Assembly: GCA_000431075.1 (NCBI GenBank)
Contig: HF986864.1
Location: forward strand, 1 to 7,157
Direction: 5' to 3'
Source of the DNA: Firmicutes bacterium CAG:555
GTDB lineage: Bacteria; Bacillota; Clostridia; Oscillospirales; Oscillospiraceae
DNA length: 7,157 bases
Under the pieces are notes generated by a model that saw only the letters and a program-made list of their open reading frames with translations, had not been told where the DNA came from and searched no databases. The position numbers and the translations under genes are program-made. Of the stretch, positions 1 to 6,413 are shown piece by piece. Positions within the stretch are counted from its first letter, which is position 1. Each line of letters begins with the position of its first letter.

Positions 1-1
1 C

Positions 2-541
2 AAGGCAGACTCCGCATTGCAGACCATCCCGAGCACCTACCGCACGGCGAGTGCGCAGGACAGCATTGACAGCGGCAAGGTCGACAAGGTCACGGGCAAG
101 GGACTGTCGACAAATGACTACACCGCCGCAGCAAAGGCCAAGGTCGATGCGATACCGGCAAACCCCAAGTACACCGACACCGTGTACGACGATACGGCGG
201 TCAAAAGCAGGCTCGCCGCCGTTGAGGGCATGGAGACTGTGGCGCTCACGGTGGCGTCGGGCAGACTCACGAATGCGTCGTACACCGCACGGTACTCCTC
301 GCTTCTCGGCATGGTGTTCGTGCGCATCTACGGCACGGTCAACGCCGACATGAACACCGGCTACGACTACGACATCATGAACATCGGCGCACGGCTGCCC
401 AACTCCCACGCAGCCTTGGCGGTCAAGAGCAGCAAAGCGGCGCAGGCGTTTGCAAAAAGCAGCGGAGTTATCTCCCTGCGCCCGCTCGAAAGCGGCATCA
501 AAAACTACGATGTCTATATCACGGGCTTCTGGTTTGCTTAA
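2..541 (+). CDS. Phage tail fibre / baseplate-type protein, 5'-truncated by the window edge
   Basis: The reading frame is already open at base 2 (K-A-D-S-A-L-Q-T...), so the true start lies upstream and only about 179 C-terminal residues are visible. Near its start the fragment carries VDKVTGKGLSTNDYT followed by a short Ala/Lys helix and NPKYTDTVYDDTAVKSRLAAVE. This linker and short trimerising coiled coil recur in tail-fibre, baseplate and head-fibre proteins of Firmicutes phages. The rest (from about base 240) is rich in beta-prone Ser/Thr/Gly/Tyr residues and ends in ITGFWFA, as expected for a C-terminal receptor-binding or tip domain. It ends 26 bases before the endolysin gene, the usual order of fibre then lysis genes. 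The role in host attachment is inferred from motif and position; the C-terminal domain itself is not recognised. A non-phage adhesin is less likely because a lysin follows directly. Confidence 0.75.
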   Translation, partial: KADSALQTIPSTYRTASAQDSIDSGKVDKVTGKGLSTNDYTAAAKAKVDAIPANPKYTDTVYDDTAVKSRLAAVEGMETVALTVASGRLTNASYTARYSSLLGMVFVRIYGTVNADMNTGYDYDIMNIGARLPNSHAALAVKSSKAAQAFAKSSGVISLRPLESGIKNYDVYITGFWFA

Positions 542-567
542 TATGATAATGTCGGAGAGGTGAAATA

Positions 568-1356
568 ATGAAAAAGATATATCTTTCGCCGTCGGATCAG
601 GTGCGCAACATCTATGCCTACGGCGACACGAACGAAGCGGCGCAGTGCCGCAAAATAGCGTCTGCCTGCAAGGCGGCGTTAGAGAGAAACAGCTTTGCCG
701 TGCGCACGAATTTTGACGATGGCACGAATGCCATGTACACCCGAGTGGCGGAATCGAACACCTGGGGTGCGGATCTGCACCTGTGCATCCACACCAACGC
801 AGGCGGCGGCAAGGGCGCAGAGGCGTATGTCCTCGATAAGAGCGAACGCCGCCTTGCCGCAGCGCAGCCGATCTACGACGAGGTCAGGGCGATAGCGCCC
901 TACGGCTCGTCGAGGGGCGTGAAAACCGCCCGCTACTACGAGCTGCGCTACACCACGGGTATGTGCGTGTATCTCGAGGTCGATTTCCACGACAACGCCG
1001 AGATAGCAAAGTGGATAGTGAACAACACGACCGCCATCGGCGAGGCGATAGCAAAGGGCGTGTGCCGCTGCTTCGGCGTGAGCTTTGACGGCGCAAAAAC
1101 CGAGGAAAAGCCCCCGGTGCGCACGACCGAGGTCGCACTTGAGGTGCTGCGCCGGGGAAGCGCCGGAGCGCAGGTCAAAACGCTCCAGCGGCTTTTGAAG
1201 CAGTTAGGCTACAAGGACGAAAGCGGGCGTGTCCTGTCGATAGACGGCCGCTTCGGCCCCGCAACGGACTATGCCGTGCGCAAATTCCAGAAAAGCCGCC
1301 TCGGCGGCGCCGACGGCATCTGCGGCGCAAAAACTTGGGCAAAGCTTTTGAAATAA
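568..1356 (+). CDS. Phage endolysin: N-acetylmuramoyl-L-alanine amidase (Amidase_3 type) with C-terminal PG_binding_1 domain
   Basis: This 262-aa enzyme is predicted to cut the amide bond between N-acetylmuramic acid and L-alanine in peptidoglycan, releasing phage at lysis. Residues 1-172 look like an Amidase_3 catalytic domain: YLSPSDQ (5-11), YAYGDTNEAAQC (16-27) with E23 as a likely zinc ligand, ADLHLCIHTNAGGG (68-81) with H75 as the second His ligand, and VYLEVDFHDN (134-143) with E137 at the catalytic Glu position. A Pro/Glu/Thr linker (about 176-188) leads to a peptidoglycan-binding domain (about 189-261) with the pattern LRRGSAGAQVKTLQRLLKQL, then DGRFGPAT and TWAKLL. The first zinc-ligand motif of canonical members (GHGG-like) is replaced by SPSDQ. 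There is no signal peptide, so a holin or other export route is needed, and none is in view. The start is supported by GGAGAGGTG at 554-562. Phage rather than housekeeping origin is inferred from the upstream fibre gene. Confidence 0.88.
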   Translation: MKKIYLSPSDQVRNIYAYGDTNEAAQCRKIASACKAALERNSFAVRTNFDDGTNAMYTRVAESNTWGADLHLCIHTNAGGGKGAEAYVLDKSERRLAAAQPIYDEVRAIAPYGSSRGVKTARYYELRYTTGMCVYLEVDFHDNAEIAKWIVNNTTAIGEAIAKGVCRCFGVSFDGAKTEEKPPVRTTEVALEVLRRGSAGAQVKTLQRLLKQLGYKDESGRVLSIDGRFGPATDYAVRKFQKSRLGGADGICGAKTWAKLLK

Positions 1357-1389
1357 AAGCTTATCCCCGCACCGGCGGCGCCGACGGCA
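1302..1389 (+). repeat. 17-bp exact direct repeat flanking the end of the endolysin gene
   Basis: CGGCGGCGCCGACGGCA occurs at 1302-1318, inside the peptidoglycan-binding domain (codons for GGADG), and again at 1373-1389 in the intergenic region, 71 bases apart. The sequence is GC-rich and low in complexity, and contains the palindrome GGCGCC. It could be chance, a small local duplication of the gene end, or a trace of recombination near the prophage boundary. The sequence does not decide between these. Confidence 0.5.
1342..1362 (+). repeat. Small inverted repeat across the endolysin stop codon
   Basis: AAGCTTTT (1342-1349), a 5-base loop GAAAT, and AAAAGCTT (1355-1362) form a perfect 8-bp stem that includes the TAA stop codon (1354-1356). 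No T-run follows, so it is not a convincing terminator by itself. It could protect the 3' end of the mRNA or be incidental. Confidence 0.45.
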
Positions 1390-1401
1390 GCTTAACAGCG
1401 G

Positions 1402-1440
1402 AAAATCACCGGCTGAGCAGGGCTCGGTCGGTGATTTTTT
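1402..1440 (+). terminator. Rho-independent terminator after the endolysin gene
   Basis: Bases 1402-1418 pair with 1422-1438 over 17 consecutive positions (two are G-U) around a 3-base loop (AGG). The outer arm is AAAATCACCG with CGGTGATTTT, and the T-run is 1435-1440. The A-run on the left arm means the reverse strand also has a U-run after the stem, so it may act in both directions. It separates the prophage unit from the YhgE/Pip operon and lies just upstream of that operon's promoter. Confidence 0.88.
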
Positions 1441-1491
1441 GCGCCTTTTGTGCATTTGGAGAGATTTGTGCGTGCAATCTTGTGAAAAGTT

Positions 1492-1500
1492 TGATAGAAT
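1492..1500 (+). promoter_or_regulatory. Probable extended -10 promoter of the YhgE/Pip operon
   Basis: TGATAGAAT matches the extended -10 pattern TGnTATAAT with one mismatch in the hexamer. It sits in the only AT-rich stretch of the gap, after the terminator and before the operon. Transcription would begin near 1507, leaving a leader of about 25 bases. No good -35 hexamer lies at 17 bases spacing. An alternative is TTGTGA (1480-1485) with TATAAA (1505-1510), but that spacer is 19 bases. The 10-bp palindrome AAAATATTTT at 1508-1517 would overlap the transcription start and could be a repressor site, but no regulator gene is in view. Confidence 0.35.
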
Positions 1501-1520
1501 GAAATATAAAATATTTTGTC

Positions 1521-1526
1521 AGGGTG
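1521..1526 (+). promoter_or_regulatory. Ribosome binding site selecting the TTG start at 1532
   Basis: AGGGTG lies 5 bases before the TTG at 1532. No comparable purine-rich site precedes the in-frame ATG at 1499, and the TTG at 1439 lies inside the terminator stem. Starting at 1532 also aligns this protein residue for residue with its paralogue, which decides the start. Confidence 0.65.
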
Positions 1527-1531
1527 ATCAC

Positions 1532-3637
1532 TTGAAAAATACTTTTAAATTGTTCGCAGGTGATGTGCGGGCGATAACGAGGCACTTTTTCGCCTTCGTT
1601 ATCATTATCGCCATCATGATAATACCCGCACTTTATGCGTGGTTCAACATCTACGCCAACTGGGACCCGTACGGGAACACCGGTAATGTCGCCATAGCCA
1701 TTGCGTCCGATGACAAGGGATACAATGAACGAGACCTCAGCCAAGAGGCCATAGAGACCATTACGGAGTCCAAAAGCATCAAGTGGGTCGTGATGAACAG
1801 CGGCGACGAGGCCAGACAGGCCGTGCGCAGCGGCAAATACTACGCCGCCATCGTCTTTGCCGACGATTTCAGCCGCCGTATGCTCGACCTCAACTACGCC
1901 CTTGAAAACAGCGGCGCCGCCATGAGCTTCATCGAGAACACGAAGAAAAACCCCGTTGCCAACAAGATAGTCGAGACGGCGGCGGAGACCGTGCAGCACT
2001 CGGTTCAGGTGCAGTATCTTGACGAGCTGTTCAAGACGGTGCTTAAAAATGCCCAGCAGGTCGCCGACGAGACCGACCCTGAGAGCACGGTAAATTCGGT
2101 CATCTCGCAGCTGACCACGCTGCGTGACAGTCTGCGTCAGGCAGGCACGGCCATCGACAGCTTCACGGCAAAAAGCGAGAATATCGACAGTCTCTTAAAC
2201 GGCGTGGGCAATGCCGCCGGCACGATCGGCAGCCTTGTCGAAAACGGCCAGACCGGCGTCTCGCAGGTGCAGCAGAGCATCGATTCCGCCGCCAACGCCC
2301 TCAGTGTGCTTGAAAAGGGGCTTGACGGCAAGCTGACCGAGATAAACAAGCAGCTCGACGAGCTGTCTACTGCATTAAAGCGCCTTGCCGAGAACAAGAA
2401 GCTCATCGAGGCAGGCGAAAAGTGGGATGCGATGCTCGAGGATGCCGAGGACGCCGCAGGAAAGCTGCACGACCAGCTCACGGCACTCAAGGACGCTCTG
2501 CCCGAGACCTCGGCGACTACATATGTCCGCTCGACGCTCGACGGACTCATCCTGCGCACCGAACAGCTGCAGTCGCAGCTTAAAATGCTCAAGACCGGCA
2601 CGCCCATTTCCAACGCTGCCGCGATTATAGACTCCTGCTCGAATATCGTCGGCACCATGGATGACCTGCTCGTCAACACCCTACAGCCCGCCGTCAAGGC
2701 CATGACCGATTCCATGCAGACGCTGCTCAAGTCCATGAGTCCGGTGCTCGACAGTCTTTCCGTCACCATTGACGGCATTGCACCCGTTTTGAGCACCACC
2801 GGCGACACCGTCAAGGACATTGCCGCCGTACTCAACCGCCTCAAGGTCGTCACCGACAAGGGCGCAGATGCGCTCGACGAGGCGCTCGCAAAGATAGATA
2901 AGCTCAAGGGCGACGACAGGCTCAACGCACTTATCACGCTGCTCGGCGGCGACACGGAGAGCTATGCGGAGTTTCTCGCAGCGCCCGTCAAGGTCGTCGA
3001 AAGCGCCGTGTACCCCGTGGGCAGCTACGGCACGGCAATGGCGCCGTTCTACACCTGCCTTGCGATCTGGGTCGGCTGCGTCATCCTAGTCTCCATCGTC
3101 AAGGTCGAGGCAGATCCCAAGGGGCTCGGCTATATCACCGAGGGGCAGAAATACTGGAGCCGCTGGCTGCTGTTTGCGATACTGAGCCAGATCCAATCGG
3201 CGGTCATCGTGTTCGGCGATGTGTACCTTTTAGGCTGCAGCTGCGACAATCTGCTTGCGTTCTGGGGCGCCGGTGCGTTCACCTCGCTGGTGTTCATAAC
3301 GCTCATCTATTCGCTGACGCTGGCCTTCGGCGACATCGGCAAGGCGATAGTCGTCGTCATCATGGTCGTGCAGATAGCCGGCTCGAGCGGCTCTTACCCC
3401 ATCGAGCTTCTGCCCGATGTTTTCGGCAACATCTATGTGTTCTTCCCGTTCCCGTACGGCATCAATGCCATGCGTGAGGCGCTGTGCGGCTTCTACGGCA
3501 TGGATTACTGGATCTACATAGGCGAGCTTCTCATCTTCGGCGTTGTCGGCGTTCTGGTCGGCCGTCTGGTGCGCAAGCCGTTTATCAAGGTCAACGCATT
3601 TGTCGAGCATGAGCTTGAAGAAACGGAGGTGCTGTGA
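1532..3637 (+). CDS. YhgE/Pip-family membrane protein, paralogue 1 (first gene of operon)
   Basis: With the TTG start the product is 701 aa. It has the YhgE/Pip layout: one membrane helix near the N-terminus (about 18-38), a large predicted extracytoplasmic region, and a C-terminal block of about five helices (about 506-523, 544-568, 577-599, 603-622, 660-680). Diagnostic motifs are ALYAWFNIYANWDPYG (33-48), ASDDKG (58-63), SGKYYAAIVFADDFS (100-114), ENTKKNPVANKIVETA (135-150), VVQIAGSSGSYPIELLP (612-628) and FPFPYGINAMREALCG (638-653). Residues 150-485 are rich in Leu/Ala/Asp/Lys/Gln heptad-like stretches and probably form long coiled coils. Known relatives include Lactococcus Pip, a receptor for phage c2, and Bacillus YhgE; the C-terminal part resembles ABC-2-type permeases. 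The transported substrate, if any, is unknown. YueB/EsaA of type VII secretion has a similar overall shape but other motifs. The stop overlaps the next start by one base (TGATG), indicating coupled translation. Confidence 0.9.
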   Translation: MKNTFKLFAGDVRAITRHFFAFVIIIAIMIIPALYAWFNIYANWDPYGNTGNVAIAIASDDKGYNERDLSQEAIETITESKSIKWVVMNSGDEARQAVRSGKYYAAIVFADDFSRRMLDLNYALENSGAAMSFIENTKKNPVANKIVETAAETVQHSVQVQYLDELFKTVLKNAQQVADETDPESTVNSVISQLTTLRDSLRQAGTAIDSFTAKSENIDSLLNGVGNAAGTIGSLVENGQTGVSQVQQSIDSAANALSVLEKGLDGKLTEINKQLDELSTALKRLAENKKLIEAGEKWDAMLEDAEDAAGKLHDQLTALKDALPETSATTYVRSTLDGLILRTEQLQSQLKMLKTGTPISNAAAIIDSCSNIVGTMDDLLVNTLQPAVKAMTDSMQTLLKSMSPVLDSLSVTIDGIAPVLSTTGDTVKDIAAVLNRLKVVTDKGADALDEALAKIDKLKGDDRLNALITLLGGDTESYAEFLAAPVKVVESAVYPVGSYGTAMAPFYTCLAIWVGCVILVSIVKVEADPKGLGYITEGQKYWSRWLLFAILSQIQSAVIVFGDVYLLGCSCDNLLAFWGAGAFTSLVFITLIYSLTLAFGDIGKAIVVVIMVVQIAGSSGSYPIELLPDVFGNIYVFFPFPYGINAMREALCGFYGMDYWIYIGELLIFGVVGVLVGRLVRKPFIKVNAFVEHELEETEVL

Positions 3638-4269
3638 TGAAGAGAAAGTCCAACACCGACAAGCTCTACGCAAAGCTGCTGATATTCGCCGAAGAGCTGC
3701 ACATGGGTAACAAGCGCCGCATCCGCAACGGCTTTATCAGTCTTGCGGTGCTGCCGGTGCTGCTCATTATAATAAGACTTCTGACCGACAGCTCCCGTGT
3801 CGTGTTCCTGATTATCTGGATACTCACGATGTTCGTTGCAGCGGCGTTTCTTATCTTCGTTGCCTATGTCGACAGGCAATTGCAGGATACGCTCAACGCG
3901 CTTGCCGAAAGCGAGAAAAAGGAGTTTGACAGTCTGCTTGAGATCAGAGGCAGATCCGTTGCAAAGCCCCGCAGAAAGCCCGTCGAAAAGGCGGTCGTGA
4001 AGGTCGAGCAGCCGAAGCCGGAGGAAAAGCCCGAGCCGAAGCCCATCGAAAAGGCGATAGAAAAGGCGGTCGAAAAGCCCGTTGCATCGGCTGTTGAAAA
4101 GGCCGTGGAGCAGGTGGTCGAAAAGGCCGTTGCACAGGCGGTGGAGAAAGCGGTTGCACAGGCGGTCGAAAAGGCCGTCGCTCAGGCGACCGGTCAGGCA
4201 CAGCAGGCGACCGAGAAAACCGAGGAAAATGCGCCCGAACAGGCTGACGGAAAGGCGGATGAGAAATGA
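3637..4269 (+). CDS. Small two-helix membrane protein with cytoplasmic Ala/Glu/Lys/Val repeat tail
   Basis: I do not recognise a named family. The 210-aa product has a basic N-terminus (KRRIR, 26-30), two membrane helices (about 32-49 and 54-77) joined by a very short polar turn (TDSSR), and a long hydrophilic tail (80-210). By the positive-inside rule both ends face the cytoplasm. Residues 82-104 look helical and charged. Residues 109-136 are rich in Pro, Lys and Glu. Residues 137-184 are built from EKAV-type units, ending in three perfect copies of VEKAVAQA (161-184). The last part is acidic and Gln/Glu-rich. GGAGGT at 3625-3630 is 6 bases before the ATG at 3637, which is preferred over the GTG at 3634. 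The gene lies between two YhgE/Pip paralogues, with overlaps of 1 and 4 bases, so a structural or scaffold role in the same membrane complex is plausible but inferred. Confidence 0.82.
   Translation: MKRKSNTDKLYAKLLIFAEELHMGNKRRIRNGFISLAVLPVLLIIIRLLTDSSRVVFLIIWILTMFVAAAFLIFVAYVDRQLQDTLNALAESEKKEFDSLLEIRGRSVAKPRRKPVEKAVVKVEQPKPEEKPEPKPIEKAIEKAVEKPVASAVEKAVEQVVEKAVAQAVEKAVAQAVEKAVAQATGQAQQATEKTEENAPEQADGKADEK
4117..4188 (+). repeat. Three tandem 24-bp units encoding VEKAVAQA
   Basis: Units at 4117-4140, 4141-4164 and 4165-4188 encode the identical octapeptide VEKAVAQA, with differences only at synonymous third codon positions (for example GTC/GTG, GAA/GAG, GCC/GCG, GCA/GCT). Looser EKAI/EKAV/EKPV copies extend upstream to about 4045. 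Identical protein with diverged codons suggests that the repeat is old and kept by selection on the peptide rather than freshly duplicated. Confidence 0.85.
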
Positions 4270-6413
4270 AAAATGTACTTCGTATCTGCAAAAACGACCT
4301 CAGCCGTGTGTTCAGCAGCGTCGTCGCAATCGTCGTCGTGCTCGGCCTGTGCGTTGTGCCGTGCCTGTATGCATGGTTCAACATCTTCTCCAACTGGGAC
4401 CCCTACGGCACGGAATCGACCTCAAGGATAAAGGTCGCCGTGGCCTCCGAGGACAAGGGCGAGACCATTCTGGGCCTCGATATCTGTGTAGGCGATCAGG
4501 TCATTTCCGCCCTCAAGAGCAACGATCAGATAGGCTGGGTGTTCTTTGACGACACCGAGGATGCGCTCGCCGAGGTACGCAGCGGCGACTGCTATGCGGC
4601 GCTCGTCGTGCCCGAGGATTTCACCACCGGCGTTCTGAGCATTCTCCGTGGCGACCCGAAGAACCCGGAGCTTAAATACTACGAAAACGAAAAGAAAAAC
4701 GCCATCGCACCCAAGATAACCGGCAAGGCGCAGACCTCGGTGCAGGAGCAGGTAAACTCCGTGTTTCTTGAGACTATCGCAGACTCGGCAACCAAGCTCA
4801 TTTCCGTTGCCGAGGCAAACGGCATCAGCGCCGAAAGCGGTCTTGATAAGATAATAAGCGGCGTTAACTCCCTTGCCGATAAGCTCGGCTTTGCCATCTC
4901 GACCATCGACTGCTGCACGCAGCTTTCCGACTCGTCGGTGAACCTCATGAGAGCCACCATCACCCTCATGGGTACGACCTCAAATACGCTTGATTCCACA
5001 AAGGATTATCTTAATAAGATAGATAACTCCGCCGACGGCGCAAATGCACGCTATTCCGACACGGCCGATGCCGTCACGGCGGCGATAAAGCAGACGGACG
5101 CAGAGCTTTCTTCCATGCAGACGAGCATGAAGTCGCTGTTTAAGGATCTTAACAAGTACAACGAGTTTGTCTCGGCAGACCTTGCCTCCCGCATCGCCCT
5201 TGTAAAGAGCATGCAGGCAAGCTACTCCGAGATGGCGACGGCGCTTAATAACGCAGGCTTCACCACGCTTGCAAATCAGGTGCAGAAGCTGTGCTACCGC
5301 CTCGGCGAGCTGTGCACGAAGCTTGAGAGCCTCAAGACCGCAAATGACGATAATCTCAACGAGATAAAGTCGGCGCAAAACGGCGTTCTCAACGAGATAA
5401 GCTCCGTTCGCAGCACCCTCAAGACCGTGCAAAAGGCTGTCAACGAGGATCTTACCCCCGCCGTCAACAAGACGGTCGATGCCGTGCACACGGCGTCCGA
5501 CGGTCTGGGCAAGATACTTTCAAATTCCAAGACCGGCCTCAACTCTATATCCAAAACGCTCGACGGCTATATAAACACCGTGCTTTCGCTCAAAAACGGT
5601 CTCGGCGGCGCAAAATCCGCTGCCCAGAGCGCAGTGACCGAGCTCAACGATGTAGCAGAGTTCCTGACGGTGTTCAAAAACTCCGACCAGTTCAAGCAGA
5701 TAGTCGAGGCCGTTGACGGAAACGGCGACAAGATAGGCAGCTACCTTGCATCGCCGATACAGTGCCAGACCGTGCGTGAGTACGATGTCACCTCCAACGG
5801 CTCGTGTACCGCACCGTTTTACACCGTGCTTGCGCAGTGGGTCGGTGCTCTGCTGTGCGCAGTCATGCTCAAAACGCAGGTCGGCCGCAGCTGCCCTATC
5901 GAAAAGCCCAATGTGTTTGAGCGCTTCTTCGGGCGCTACGCCCTGTTCTTCCTTGTCGGCATGGCGCAGGCGATAATCGTCTCGCTCGGCGACTTGTGGT
6001 ATGTGAAGGTACAATGCCTGTACCCGTTCAAATTCGTGCTGACGGCAGTGGTAACGGGCCTGTGCTTTTCAATGATCAACTATGCGCTGGTATTTGCGCT
6101 GGATAATATCGGTATGGCCGTTTCGGTCATCGTCATGGTCGTGCAGGTCGCAGGTTCGGGCGGCACTTACCCCGTTGAGGTGCTGCCGGAGATATTCCGG
6201 GATCTCTACGAGTTCATGCCCTTCCGCTACGCCATGAATGCAATGCGTGAGACCATCGGCGGCATGTATGCCAATGTCTATTGGGAAAACATACTCGTGC
6301 TGCTCGGCATAACGCTGGGCTCGGTCATCCTCGGTATTGCGCTTTATTATCCCTGCCTTAAGCTTAATAAAATGATCTCAAAAAGCAAGAACAGGAGTGA
6401 AATCATGCTATGA
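4266..6413 (+). CDS. YhgE/Pip-family membrane protein, paralogue 2
   Basis: The 715-aa product has the same architecture as the first paralogue. It has an N-terminal membrane helix (about 16-36), a large extracytoplasmic coiled-coil-like region (about 130-500), and about five C-terminal helices (about 518-536, 555-576, 588-610, 613-632, 674-695). Shared family motifs are CLYAWFNIFSNWDPYG (33-48), ASEDKG (60-65), SGDCYAALVVPEDF (106-119), the YYENEKKNAIAPKIT segment encoded at about 4677-4721, VQVAGSGGTYPVEVLP (626-641) and MPFRYAMNAMRETIGG (651-666). The N-terminal motifs fall at the same residue numbers as in paralogue 1, while the central regions share no obvious identity, so the two are divergent paralogues. 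The ATG overlaps the preceding TGA (ATGA). The ribosome binding site is weak (around 4251-4259), so translation probably depends on coupling. A role in export or envelope assembly, perhaps as a heteromer with paralogue 1, is inference. Confidence 0.9.
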   Translation: MKNVLRICKNDLSRVFSSVVAIVVVLGLCVVPCLYAWFNIFSNWDPYGTESTSRIKVAVASEDKGETILGLDICVGDQVISALKSNDQIGWVFFDDTEDALAEVRSGDCYAALVVPEDFTTGVLSILRGDPKNPELKYYENEKKNAIAPKITGKAQTSVQEQVNSVFLETIADSATKLISVAEANGISAESGLDKIISGVNSLADKLGFAISTIDCCTQLSDSSVNLMRATITLMGTTSNTLDSTKDYLNKIDNSADGANARYSDTADAVTAAIKQTDAELSSMQTSMKSLFKDLNKYNEFVSADLASRIALVKSMQASYSEMATALNNAGFTTLANQVQKLCYRLGELCTKLESLKTANDDNLNEIKSAQNGVLNEISSVRSTLKTVQKAVNEDLTPAVNKTVDAVHTASDGLGKILSNSKTGLNSISKTLDGYINTVLSLKNGLGGAKSAAQSAVTELNDVAEFLTVFKNSDQFKQIVEAVDGNGDKIGSYLASPIQCQTVREYDVTSNGSCTAPFYTVLAQWVGALLCAVMLKTQVGRSCPIEKPNVFERFFGRYALFFLVGMAQAIIVSLGDLWYVKVQCLYPFKFVLTAVVTGLCFSMINYALVFALDNIGMAVSVIVMVVQVAGSGGTYPVEVLPEIFRDLYEFMPFRYAMNAMRETIGGMYANVYWENILVLLGITLGSVILGIALYYPCLKLNKMISKSKNRSEIML

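Noticed and set aside
1357..1531. Possible tRNA or riboswitch in the gap, which could serve as a prophage att site
   Set aside because: No cloverleaf, TPsiC arm or known riboswitch core is visible. The gap is accounted for by the repeats, the terminator and the promoter region.
1406..1999. Minus-strand open frame of 197 codons
   Set aside because: It runs across the terminator, promoter and start of paralogue 1, shows no recognisable protein motif, and ends inside the terminator stem.
2137..2955. Minus-strand open frame of 272 codons, Ser-rich
   Set aside because: It is antisense to the coiled-coil region of YhgE/Pip paralogue 1. Its Ser/Leu/Val bias mirrors the sense strand, and I see no convincing ribosome binding site or domain.
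4045..4188. Possible CRISPR-like or non-coding tandem repeat
   Set aside because: The units are 24 bp with no spacers, stay in frame, and vary only at synonymous positions, so they are coding repeats.
4082..4549. Plus-strand Arg-rich open frame of 155 codons
   Set aside because: It is an out-of-frame reading of the repeat tail and the start of paralogue 2. The Arg richness comes from frame-shifted GC-rich codons.
5520..6014. Minus-strand open frame of 164 codons
   Set aside because: It is antisense to the conserved C-terminal membrane domain of paralogue 2 and has no family resemblance.
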